Source: Perkinsus olseni
Taxonomy: Eukaryota > Perkinsozoa > Perkinsida > Perkinsidae
Assembly: GCA_013115135.1 (NCBI GenBank)
Contig: JABANP010000657.1
Coordinates: forward strand, 1-24,280
Length of the DNA stretch: 24,280 nucleotides
Direction of reading: 5' to 3'
In this document: positions 8,396 to 18,055 of the stretch, piece after piece
Layout of the letters: each line of letters begins with the position of its first letter
Numbering within the stretch: position 1 is the first letter of the stretch
Made by a program: the position numbers and the translations under genes
The notes under the pieces: generated by a model
Told to the model about the DNA's origin: nothing
What the model saw: the letters and a program-made list of their open reading frames with translations, nothing else
The model's database searches: none

Positions 8396-8639
8396 CACTC
8401 GTTGCAAGCTCTAGCATTGAATCAGGTGTGAAGTACCGCATTCCTCGTCGCGCAACCTACTCCCGCGCACAACTCTTGTGCGCGCATAATCTCTGCTTGG
8501 TAATTTCGCTCACGCCGATCCTCCTGCGTAGGATTGCTACCACTACCTTTCCGGATCGCGATTCAGAAAAGGCGTGCAGGCGAGTTGCGGAAGATTCAAG
8601 ACTTTTATGAGAAGGATCCAGGTTCGAGGCGCGGAAGTT

Positions 8640-8880
8640 GCATATATAATATATACGATATATGCGAAAACCACAGTTACCACCAGCCTGGTGGCACCAG
8701 GTCTCGGCTGTGAATAGATCGCGATAGCGCGATATATCACATAACGTGATATAACGCGATATACGATTCGTGATTTTCGCGAAAAGGTGGTTTTCAGTAG
8801 CGTTTTTTCGCGATGTGATTAAGTCGATTATCACTTCGCGTTTTTCACGTTTGTCACATCGTGATTAACGCGATTTGGCG
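8640..8880. repeat. Block of 'cgcgata' and 'atatcgcg' words with hairpin potential
   Basis: The block has gcatatat/atatatgc arms near 8639-8664, then repeated 'gcgatatatcac', 'gtgatataacgcg' and 'tcacatcgtgattaacgcg' variants that can pair with each other. The same word set is at 7670-7830 in the opposite orientation, and near 9313-9390. I see no coding potential. Confidence 0.5.
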
Positions 8881-9479
8881 TTTAACGGGTGCATCTCCAC
8901 TGTCGAGTTCACCATGGGTGGTCACCAGTTTAGGGAGTTTGTTAGTTTAGTTTCGTCTCTTCTGCAGTTTCTTAAACATCATGACAGACAGATGCGTGCC
9001 TGCCGTCGATGAAAGTAATATATTTCTCTTGCTAATCATTCGCAAGCTCCTTAGTGTGCGAACCTCATTGTACCACGGGATCAATGGCTCTTCATTTCTT
9101 CTCGTCTATCTCATTCAGTTAACGAATTCGAGGAAGCAACAGTCTTCGCGGAGCAGTTCTACCGCCAGGCAGAACAGCGTCATCCTATGATGCCGAAGCG
9201 GACGATTACGGCTTTCGCACTGGCGGAGTGGAATAGCCTGCAGAGGCAAGCACAACAAAGGTCGAGTGCTCCTAATAATGGATTTTCGCTTTTTTAGCAA
9301 TGTTAAGAATAGTTTTTTCGCGATTTTTCACGTTCTTCATTTTATCCTTGCTCTCTCCTGGTCCTCTCATGCTTCGCGATTCTCGCGAAGTGCAATGCAT
9401 GATGTGGTTTCCGCTAGCGTTTTCCACTTTGCGGGTGCATCTCCATTGGCTCTCTTTTCGGTCCTATTCGTGGCCACTA

Positions 9480-11250
9480 CCAGCGTGGTAGGCTATCGCG
9501 CTGGTAGTGACTATAAACTTGCTCAGGTCAAGAAATCCAGGACGTACTCAGCTGGGGGAGGTGGAGAAGGCTGCTATAAACGACTCGTAAAATAGTGGGT
9601 CTTACTGAGACTCATATCGCTCTACCTTGGCCCTGTCATGCTGGCCGTAACTACGAACTATGCTGCGTAACTATGCTCAGGTCGATAACTGCAGAACCTA
9701 GGCAGCTAGTGGAAGTGGAGGAGGGCAACTCGTAAGGTGGGGAAGGCGCGTTGAGGATCGTTTAGTATAGTGACAACTCGTAGAAATTTCATCCGTACAA
9801 TCTTGGTCCGTACATTTTCCACACGTACAGTTTTGGGCCATACACTGGCATACAGTACCCAGCGGTTCAGTTTCAGCCCATACGCTAATAACCCATACAC
9901 TGACAATCCGTACAGTATCCAAGTACGTACAGTGAGAAATCGTATAGTCACGACTCGCACAGTTGATACTCGTAGAGTATTATTTCGTACATCGAATTTT
10001 CGTACAGCTGGGCAATTTTTGACTCGATATTCTTGCGCCGCGCGAAAATAATGATCAAAAAACTCCAACTCGCGTGGCCCCATCGCCATGTCGCCAGCTG
10101 CCGGGATACAGCCCAGGCAATCCGGTTGATGGCGCGAGCAGCCACCGCTATACCGGTCGGGCGTCGCTGGATAGCCGGACGAATCATAGCCTTCCACTAG
10201 GCGCACTTCTTCCTGGGCCCTCTGAGTGTGTGTGTGTGTGCGTGTGAGCTTCAAGTCCAACGCCGAGAACCGGCTTAGTCAGACTAGCGCCGATGTATCT
10301 TGTTTCGAGAGGGCCGATGTATCAGTTGTGACTCACCCGGAAAGCGACCATGAATGAGTCGGAGGACTCACATCGCTCTCTCCTGGTCCTCTCGTGCTGG
10401 TCGTTATTACGATTTCGCTCAGGTCTAGAGCTGCAGAATCTAGTGAGCCAGAGGAGGTGGAGGCGGGCAACTCGTAAGCCTCATATCTTCGTCGCGAATC
10501 GCGTAAAATCACGTGAATCACGACTCGTGATCCCTTGACTCTCGTTTCTGGTCCTGTAATGATGTTAGTGAGTCACTACTAGTGGCCATGAATTTGCTTA
10601 GGTCAAGAATTTCAGGGCCTAGTGAGCTGGTGGAGCTGGGGGAGGTTATGAAAAGAAACTCGTGAGACCGGGATGGCTGAAATGAAAAGAATGATTCTTT
10701 CCTTTTTTCCTTGAGGCAAGCTCTGAGAGCTTAGCTCTCCTTCCTTTCCTCATTCTTTCCGCTTTTGGGCAAGCTTTCCACGGGGAGAAAGTTTGAGATC
10801 TTTCTTTCCCCGATTCAGCCACCTTGCGTGAGACTCATTTCGCTTATTCCTTGTCCTGTCGGGCTGATAGTGACTATGAATTTGCTTAGGTTAGGAGCTA
10901 CGAAGCCTTGTAAGCTGGTGGAGGTGGAGGTGAAAAAGATCTATATGGACGACTCGTAAGCTTCAGTCTTCGGATCGCGTCGAGTCGAGAGACACTGTCT
11001 CCCTAAGACGGAGTTTTTGACTCTCGAATGATCAAACGTGTGATTGAATTCCGGAAAACGTGTTGTTTTCCACAGTTCAGAAATAAATTCTTGATCATTC
11101 TTGATTCTGAACCATTGTTCGTGGTCCTGCCATGCTGCTCAAAAGCATTCTAAATTAGTGTTCACAAACTTGCTCAGGTCGAGATCTGTAGAAACTAGTC
11201 AGCTGTTGGAGATGGAAGAGGCGACTTCGGACGGCTTGTAAGTTTTATCG
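9480..11250 (+). repeat. Six-copy dispersed repeat with 'gctcaggtc' core
   Basis: At least six degenerate copies run in the same direction. Each has 'tggtcctgtcatgctg' or a variant, then tcaggt cores at 9521, 9675, 10417, 10596, 10884 and 11172, then 'gcagaaNctagtgagctggtggaggtggagg' (shared words, not one exact string), and 'actcgtaag' 50-75 bases after each core. Core spacings are 154, 742, 179, 288 and 288 bases. Each copy is about 130-150 bases. No frame is conserved between copies, so this is probably not protein coding; a non-coding repeat or SINE-like family is likely. Confidence 0.65.
9768..10015. repeat. Degenerate minisatellite of 'cgtacagt' words
   Basis: More than a dozen variants of cgtacagt, ccatacact or tcgtagagt, spaced 10-20 bases apart, fill the stretch and interrupt the larger repeat array. 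Open frames on both strands here (up to 184 codons on the minus strand) only translate the repeat into Arg/Thr/Val-rich or Tyr-rich strings. Confidence 0.65.
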
Positions 11251-11387
11251 TTTCTGACAGAGACATGGTGCTGAGCAAGAGACACAACGTCCTCTTTTCG
11301 GAAAACGTGCTATATTAGTGAACATCCCCCCGGATGTTGACGAAACGGGGACGTTCACGTTTCGTTCACCAAATAGTCATTTTCGAC

Positions 11388-11475
11388 TCATGTCTCGAAT
11401 ACTCGTATACCTTCGACTCGTACACGGAATACCCGTCCGTCCACCGAATACTCGTACACGAAATACTCATTCACC
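11388..11475. repeat. Minisatellite of 'gaatactcgtacac' units
   Basis: Four to six degenerate units of about 15-17 bases (tcgaatactcgtatacc, gactcgtacacggaatac, accgaatactcgtacac, gaaatactcattcacc). The words overlap with those of the 9768-10015 block, so the two may share an origin. Confidence 0.65.
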
Positions 11476-11489
11476 GGGAAGTTGAGGCC

Positions 11490-12410
11490 TCTGATGAGTG
11501 TGTGCGCATCCGCCACAACCCTCCCTTCTCGGGTCATCGGAAGTATCGTACCCTGATGCTCTGGTACCCCACACGCTTTGCGGGAGGCGTCCAGAATTGT
11601 GAATTCGATGGGGAAGTGTTGAAGGTGAATGGGTGAAAGTTTCCGATGCTTCATTCGAGTAACTTCTTCAATCGTTTACTCCCGCCTGGTGCTGAAATTC
11701 AGCAGCTGAATAGTCGGTCAGATGTTTCGAGCCCTACCAAGTCAGCCTCGACCATCCTCTGCCTCTCGGATGGGGATTAGTTCGATCAGCCTACCACAGT
11801 TCATTGCCGTGTTTCTGACACCACCGATCTTTTTGGGGGCAACCGAGTCGGAATTCAATAATCGCATTGGTATGGGTCGCCTTCTATCGTGTTGAGGGCA
11901 TCCCCTAGTATCTTTTGAAGTTCATGCAGCTCATGACGAGGGAAGGGCGGTACTGACAAACTGCTCATCATCGTCCCCGCTCTGGACAGACATTCGCTAA
12001 AAGGAGATCATGTTCCTCAGATTGACATTGCCGTTGATGAGCTTCAGCCGGACACCATCTTCGAGTGCGATACAGAAGAGGAGGAGGGTGCTCTGGAGGT
12101 GCCCACTGGGGCAGCCTCGCTGGATTAGCTCCATCAAGGTTACATAGTCCATGGTTTTATCTACAACTGCCTTATTTTTGCGTTCAGTGCAGTTCGATAC
12201 CATATTTTTCGTGAATCCTGGTGATAAGGGTATCATCCGCACAGTTCTCAATTTCACCGTCACCCCCCCCGTGCATGAGCGCGCTGTCGCTTCTACTCAA
12301 TCCACCATCCTTGGCAGGGGGAGTTCAACTTCACCTTCAAGGAAAAGAACAAAAAGCTGAAGTGGCGGCAGGTGCCTCATCGTCGTGATCATTGGCGTAA
12401 CCTAGTGTAG
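11490..12410 (+). CDS. Unidentified multi-exon protein
   Basis: Seven pieces join in phase across GT-AG introns. Exons are about 11490-11624, 11703-11740, 11781-11869, 11930-11949, 12021-12098, 12193-12258 and 12318-12410. Key stretches are LMLWYPTRFAGGVQNCEFDG, PQFIAVFLTPPIFLGATESE, IDIAVDELQPDTIFECDTEE, FDTIFFVNPGDKGIIRTVLN and EFNFTFKEKNKKLKWRQ, ending HRRDHWRNLV at TAG. Introns are 40-94 bases. The second (GTCAGC) and sixth (GTCACC) have GTC donors. The fourth exon, 20 bases, is unusually small and the weakest part of the model. I do not recognise the family. The middle is acidic and the end strongly basic. The 5' end merges with a minisatellite, so the start is not defined. The last exon could instead continue through a GT at 12360. 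Confidence 0.5.
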
Positions 12411-12471
12411 AGAACACTGTTGCTGAGCTCGGTGGCTGCTTGTTATCTAGTGTCATGGCGTCTATCCCTGC

Positions 12472-15193
12472 ATGCATGTTGATGAGCTCGCTGTCCCTGC
12501 ATGCATGTTGATGAAGTCGGCCGCGCATCGACAATGTGAATGTCATAACCAGCCTCATCATTGTCGGCGTGTGCCCATTAACTATGATGATGTTCTCAGA
12601 TCTTGTCGGCCGGAGCTTGCAGAGAGTATCGTGTCCAAGGGGGACGTTGTCCGACTGCAGGAGGTCTTACAAGAGGTTGCATTCGCCAACGTGAGAACCA
12701 TCTCTCCAGCGTCGTTCAAAGTACATCGCATCAGGTATCACCAGAGGACCTCCAAACCGTGGCAGATGAGCAGATACTCGCACTCATACACCTACTGCAA
12801 CTGGGGCTGGAGTTCATCCTCTCGATGTACAGTCAGAGCTATCAAATAACAGAGCAGCTCATGGGGAGGGTGTCCGAGCTGACCACAACCAAGAAGAGGT
12901 TGAAGAGCAGACTTCTCGCTGTGGCGGGCGAGGGGGGCGCAGCGGCTGCCTACCGTCCGAGAGGGGTCCCTTGCGGTGACTGTGGGAAGAGGTTCGAGGA
13001 CGCCCATTACCTCACGGAACACGTCAAGAGGCGCCACGGTGCGGCAGCGGCCCTTCCAATTAACGAGGAAGCTGAGGCTGAGAAGGAGAACGCTGTGGTG
13101 TAAGGCAGAGGCGTCGGAACTGCCGATGGACCCTCGTCGCCTTGCCAGTGTCCAACAGCAGAATGGTGTAGGAGAGGAGCTGTTGCTGCAGTGCTACACC
13201 GACCTCAATGCCAAGGTCGACCAGTTGATGGCGTTGAAGTGCGAAGAGCCATCGGCAGGAGCGCAGGTGGGCTCGGCTACTTCTCCTGCTCGTCCATGGT
13301 GGTGACTGCCACAGACGGCGGACGCGGCACCTCCAATGATATTATCGGCAGCTAAGCCGCTGGTTGATCGTCTCACTACCGAATCGCGTCGGCAGGCCTT
13401 ACAGCTACCCTTCGAGAGGACCTCGAGGCATGCATCAAGGAGGTCAGTCTTGTGCTTACGCGATGACCATCACCTCTCTCTGCTCCTGCGGCAGTGCAAC
13501 TCGCTCGCCGACAACTCGTCGGAGGAATCCTCCGGGAGGATGAGTTGATCGCCTAGCTCGAGTTTTGCCTTAGCTCGCTGTGGTCGCCCTTGTTGGTATT
13601 AACCAGATGATTCGACTGCCCTTTAGATGATCTCCCAGAAAATGCAGCTGAACCTGGGCGAGTTGGGGGAGGAGATCGACAGAAAGCTAGGGATGCTGGA
13701 TGAGAAGTATCCTTTGCTGTGCGCGATCTGTCCTCCGTGGGGCGCCTGTCAGGCAGAAGACGGCCACTGAGCGGCACGAGGAGTGGATCGCCTCCAACCT
13801 CCAGCGAGCCGTCTCTCGTGCTGTCAGGCTGGCACCGGTAGGGCGGAGGGAGGAGGTCCACACCACCTATGCTGGTGACTTGGAAGATGACAACGACGAT
13901 GCGAGTTTGCAGAGGGGGGATTATCCCCCGGGGATAGCAGGATCGCTGAGGAGGTGGCGTTGAGTGGGGAGGGGCCAATCGAGAACGAGATCGCTGAGCT
14001 ACGGCGGCAACGTGAGGGTGAGAAGGTGGCCCGCCGGATGAGCACTGAGAGGAGGGAGAACATCATCGCGGAGATGCAGGACATGTTCAAGTCGGTGGTC
14101 ACTGACTCGGTCCTTGGCAAGATGCTGTTGGAGAACCCGACCCCCAAGCTGACGGTGGAGGCTGCGTGCCAACAGCCATCGCCAGCATTGGGCACTACTC
14201 CCGAGGACAGCATTGCAGAGGAGAGGGTCCTCGAAGGCCGTGACCGAAGGGGAGCTGCTGAGGGCTGTGGAACTGGTTGCGCGGAACGAGAAGGGAGAGG
14301 CAGGAGAGTCGTTGTCGTCGGTGGAAGAGGTTGAAGAGCGTGTAGAGGAGACCCCGATACCCCAGGGGGTGTCGGAAGGGCCGCCGGGTACTTCGTTCCT
14401 CGTGGAGACCCCATTGGAGGCAGGTGAGGGTGAGGAGGAGTCTTTGCAGAGGGGGTCTGAGGAGGGCAGCATCGGACTACGAGCCTCTCCGGAGGGTTTG
14501 GTAGAGAACGCTGAGGCAGGGGAGTCTGTAACATCCACGCGGGTTCAATCCGCGGTGACGGCACTTCGCCCTACGGCTGAGCTCCGGTCTTTGGTGGAGT
14601 CCCTTCCTACTCGGCAGAGGGCTGGGTCCCTCGTACAGGGGGCGTTGGAGGGAGTTGTGAGGGGAAGCGGAGCTGGACTGCCGCCTCGGTATGCCACTAC
14701 CAGCCCGCGGGTGGCTGTTGTCGATGAGCTCTTCACTGCTAGCCTGGCAGCACTCATCGCAGGCAGGAGGGGCAACCAGGAGGGAGGAGGGGCTGCTGCT
14801 CCTCCGCCTCGGGATGGTGAACAGAGTGGCAGGGAAAGTGAAGGGAAGCAGGAGAGAGTAGAGGGTGCTGTCAGCTGTGGTGGGAGTGTGATCGAGATCA
14901 TGCCGGTCTCCTCACCAGGATCGGAGGAAGAGTCCGAGGTCCTGCCCATCCACCAAGTGGTTGCCGAGAGGACTAGCAGCAGGAGGAGGGTGGAAGCTGT
15001 CGAGGTCGAGGGTGTCCTCAATTCCGTAGAGATACCACAGCCGGCGTTACACCGCAGAGGCCCCGCTGCTGCTGAGGCCTCCTTGGAGTCCATACACCTC
15101 TCGGGGGAGGACAGCCGCGGGTTTGATGATTCGAGGCCACATCCTGAGGGCAGTGAGGATTCGCAGGGCCCTGCCGGTTACATTGAATGGTGA
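12472..15193 (+). CDS. DZIP1-like (Iguana) zinc-finger coiled-coil protein
   Basis: The N-terminal exon (ending 12690) reads INYDDVLRSCRPELAESI, then DVVRLQEVLQEVAFAN. After a 44-base intron (12691-12734, phase 0) comes VSPEDLQTVADEQILALIHL, LGLEFILSMYSQSY, and one C2H2 finger at 12972-13037 (CGDCGKRF...HVKRRH, spacing C-x2-C-x12-H-x4-H). This order (N-terminal Dzip-like domain, then a helix, then a single finger) is that of DZIP1/DZIP1L, which act at the basal body and transition zone of cilia. Further exons 13149-13266, 13315-13369, 13405-13442, 13627-13706, 13753-13874, 13913-14154 and 14219-15193 join in phase, mostly by 38-64-base introns, and encode coiled coil (LLLQCYTDLNAKVDQLMAL, RQKTATERHEEWIASNLQRA, ENEIAELRRQREGEK) and a long acidic, Ser- and Gly-rich tail ending GPAGYIEW. 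The stretch 13443-13626 is unresolved. The start ATG at 12472 is only one option. Confidence 0.7.
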
Positions 15194-15264
15194 TCAACAT
15201 GATGTTATGCATAGTGAATTCATATTACCATTGAAGCGAGCACGCAGTTGTGGACCACAACTTG

Positions 15265-15565
15265 TGGTTTTGCGTTGGTTGAATCTAAGTGCATCCTTCG
15301 AGCTGGATATGCGCCGAGTACGTGCAGGGGCTCTGCAGGACATAAAGCCGACAGCGGTCTGCGCGGTGGAATCGAAGATACTCATTCTCATCAACATTCG
15401 CACGTGATCGCACGCCAAGGCTTGGTCACCAAGCTAACATTCAGCTGGGCTTCAGTGCTCTCCTTTGCTGTTGCGTAGAGTTGGCTGCTATTGTGATCGC
15501 GTCAAGGACCGCCTAGCGACTGGGCCTTCGAAGGCTTGCTCATCTTGAGGAGTATGACGCTCAAG
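15265..15565. repeat. Diverged repeat, copy B (first copy 1-300)
   Basis: Direct-orientation match to 1-300. It lies directly after the end of the DZIP1-like gene, so the repeat may begin in that gene's 3' flank. Confidence 0.6.
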
Positions 15566-15569
15566 TATC

Positions 15570-15715
15570 ATTTTTTTCGAAAATTTGCGGAGCGAGGGAA
15601 GCGAGCGGAGCTTATATTACAGCTCACGCCGTGAACTTCACGGTCATTCGTGTGCGGCGTGCGTCCGTACGTCCGTCCGTGCGTGAGCACAAATTTCTGC
15701 ACAACTCGACGGTGT
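15570..15715. repeat. GC-rich repeat block with cgtc(c) tandem words
   Basis: It starts with a T-run and 'cgaaaatttgcggagcgag', then 'ggaagcgagcggagc', and ends with tandem 'gtgcggcgtgcgtccgtacgtccgtccgtg' style words (broken here into overlapping cgtc/cgtg units). A short hairpin ccgtgaa/ttcacgg is at 15630-15643. The block has the look of a widespread genomic repeat, but only one copy is in this window. Confidence 0.4.
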
Positions 15716-16380
15716 TTGGCAGCAAGCAAGGCATGAACGAGCGCGTCCTACTATTCTGATCACAGTAAAAATATAGCGGGGCTTAAATTCTTCACTCGCC
15801 CACTTACCAGGGAGGATAACTGATTGCGCAGCCCCCTATGACACATAGTCCAGTAGGTAAAGGTCCGAGTCTTTCAACGCAACCGTCCAAGTTCGGTTCT
15901 CACCAACGATATTTTTCCACCCTTCTTTTTGTTGCGAGACTGTTTCCGACCATATACGGTCCGAGTCATAAACGCCAGCGAGCTCTGCCCCTTCCGCACC
16001 GACGGCCTTGTGTCGGGCGTGTGAATCGAACCCGCGATCTCTGCTGTTGCGAAGAAACCAGTGTCCATCCTCGAGCACGCGCATGCCTGTGATTTGTCTG
16101 TTGATTATGTCGTGGTAATAGTGGCAGCCCGGAAGCTCTTTTTATTAAACGAAGGTCTAATGACCTCCACTACTACATAGACAGAGAACGACAGCGACAC
16201 AGGCGCCAACCATTGCAGTCGATTTATCATCATCACCGTTCTTCTAGTTGTTGCAGTTGCCCGCCGTACACCGAAACTTTCGGTCCGAAAGAAGAGGGCA
16301 CAGCAGGTGGAGGAAGTAATAGTGGAGGGCTTCGTTGCAGGGCTTGGTTAGTACTGGATGAGTCGCCGTGGTGGTGGAGA

Positions 16381-16425
16381 TCATCATCATCATCATCATG
16401 CTAGTGATGATAGTCATAATATTAA
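16381..16425. repeat. Trinucleotide (atc)n microsatellite
   Basis: Six or more consecutive atc units, followed by 'gctagtgatgatagtcataat'-like words. It reads as poly-Met or poly-Ile/Ser in open frames, with no sign of selection for coding. Confidence 0.7.
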
Positions 16426-16938
16426 CTTATATTTTCTTTTTTTATTCTCACGAGTGCACTTGCGGGAGTGTTGTTTCGTGGCAGAGCCTCTGCCGTCGGT
16501 ATTCGTTGCTGCCGTTGTTGTTTAAAAATGCGCTACAAATGAGCGAAGGTTCGGACAGTCTAATATGGTCTACTGATTATCGATACCAAAGTTCACGCAA
16601 CTCCTGTGCGCGACACCATGCTGTTCAGCGTGTTCGATCTCTGCCAGATAAACGAGATATCCCACAGAGGTTGGATGCCTGAACTATCCTCAGATTTGGT
16701 GAGGATTCGTTGACCTCCTATCGGCTCTAAGGAGCTCGATGGAGGCACTATACCACTTGTGGCTGCGATGATACTGCAACGAGGGTTGTCGCTGCGTTAC
16801 AGCATTCGTGTGGCCCGCCCCCGCTCGAGGCGCGGATTACCTTTCCCAATCAGATCGATCGATGGGATTTTCCGCCGCTCACATCGTGATGATTGGCGGT
16901 GTTGAGTCACCATCATACTTGAAGTAGTTCATCATCCC

Positions 16939-17763
16939 ATGACCAAGTCCATCGTTGCCACTATTGCGTTGATTTCGCTGGCCAAGGCGTCTTCGAGTAC
17001 CATGGAAGATGACGTAAGTTGATGATGACCCGTGCTCTTGCTGTGATGAGGCTGTCCTCCGCGACTTTCGGGGCTTCCCATGGGTGCTTGCAACAGAACT
17101 CGATCCCATGGGTTTCGGCGGGAAGTGACACTTCGCCGCCGGTCATGAATCCGGGAAAGAGTTCTCCTTCCGTCTCCACAGGGGCCAACAGCCACCAACC
17201 GACTTCATCCTCTGCCCCCAGTCGGGTCCGAACAAACCCTTCGAGTGCCGATAGTAAGGCCCGCCATTACTACAGCTGTACCATCGTGTCTCTTTGTAGC
17301 TCCGGACGTCCAAGCCAACTTAGCAAGTACCATACTCACTGCTATCTGCTTCCCGATTATTTCTGTCCAGTTAAGGAGTTCAACTTCAAGGGCGCCACCC
17401 CTGAGGATACCGGTGTTGATCCGATAGCGACACTCCGCTCTCCAATGCACTGCATTTTGGTCAGCCCCAGTTTAGGAACGGAGAAGCGAAGCCACAAATG
17501 AGAGATGCTTGCCTGACGGTTCAATGGCATTCTGACCTGATGGCATTCTGAAAAACACCTACGGCACGTACGATGGTATGTGTGACGAGTTCCGTAGGAG
17601 GGGCGATGCTGCCGTGAGAGCTGTCCTCGAGGCTGTTGGGAACGGGGACTGGATCAGCTATGAGAAGCGTCAGGGTAGTGCGAAGTATCGGCGTCTCAGC
17701 GATAAGGAGAAGGAGGATAGGGAGCGAGCCCATCAGGCACGGCTAGCGGAACTGTGGGCGTAG
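16939..17763 (+). CDS. Small predicted secreted protein, five exons
   Basis: An ATG at 16939 opens MTKSIVATIALISLAKASSS: a basic start, a hydrophobic core and a likely AKA|S cleavage site, so a signal peptide. Exon 1 (16939-17013) ends at a perfect GTAAGT donor. Exons 17097-17295, 17371-17414, 17471-17518 and 17590-17763 all join in phase through introns of 83, 75, 56 and 71 bases, giving a 179-residue protein. The second exon is Ser/Thr/Pro-rich (likely unstructured or glycosylated). The last is charged and helical (RAVLEAVGNGDWISYEKRQG, then SDKEKEDRERAHQARLAELW) and ends in TAG. I do not recognise a family. The first two exons are the surest; introns 3 and 4 use weaker GTT donors. A separate short gene starting at ATG 17578 is an alternative for the last part. 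Confidence 0.55.
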
Positions 17764-18055
17764 GTGTGTTTGTGTATACGTTCCTTTGCGATGGTGGAGC
17801 ATCCCCAATGACCACGATGTTGATGTTGTTCATTTGCTTGTTTAGTTTTACTGTCACCTCAATGGGGGGTTATAACAGCGTTTGAGTTTGTGCTAACCTA
17901 GGTCACTGAGCGATAGCGCACCTAGGGGGGCTAATTATCGGAAGTTACGGTATTAAAGTGTCGACGATACCTCGTGAAGATGGTGGAGGGAAGACTCTAT
18001 CATTCTGTTAGGTATGATCGTTGCTGTGGATGAACTCAGTTTCAGCTTTATAGTA
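17764..18055. promoter_or_regulatory. Intergenic region upstream of the mitochondrial protein gene
   Basis: A stretch of 292 bases without a coding frame of note. It contains 'aacctaggtcactgagcgatagcgcacctagg', a pair of cctagg words flanking a gcgatagcgc core near 17897-17924, and a 'tattaaag' word near 17951. It presumably holds the 3' end of the previous transcript and the start of the next, but no defined promoter element can be named. Confidence 0.3.

Larger units (their letters stand above)
7651..9443. mobile_element. Possible non-autonomous element bounded by inverted repeats
   Basis: The sequence starting gagatgcacccgcgtagtga at 7651 recurs inverted at 9379-9443, where it ends with 'cgctagcg', 'cac' and 'gcgggtgcatctc'. 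The similarity runs about 65 bases including the 'tcgcgaag' part. A third, weaker inverted end (cgggtgcatctc) is at 8886-8897. All ends are rich in 'cgcga' and 'tttttcgcg' words. No transposase is seen inside, and I find no convincing target-site duplication, so the outer limits are uncertain: 7651-9443 or 7651-8897, or three independent solo ends. Confidence 0.45.
15194..16938. other. Intergenic repeat zone, no supported gene
   Basis: The zone contains repeat copy B (15265-15565), a block with 'gcggagcgagggaagcgagcgg' words and 'cgtccgtacgtccgtccgtgcgtg' tandem words (about 15570-15700), a cat/atc microsatellite (about 16381-16399), and the presumed promoter region of the secreted-protein gene. 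Open frames of 60-100 codons on both strands lack splice logic. Confidence 0.45.

Noticed and set aside
9706..10260. Long minus-strand open frame of 184 codons
   Set aside because: It is a translation of the 'cgtacagt' minisatellite, and matching open frames exist on the + strand for the same reason.
15995..16085. Minus-strand tRNA-like text with a B-box-like gcgggttcgattcac
   Set aside because: The T stem does not pair on both sides, and no anticodon arm or acceptor stem could be formed.
16228..16400. Minus-strand frame with LHHHGDSSSTNQAL and PPPAVPSSFGPKVSVYGG texture
   Set aside because: It runs out of the atc microsatellite, has competing frames of similar quality, and no splice or start evidence.
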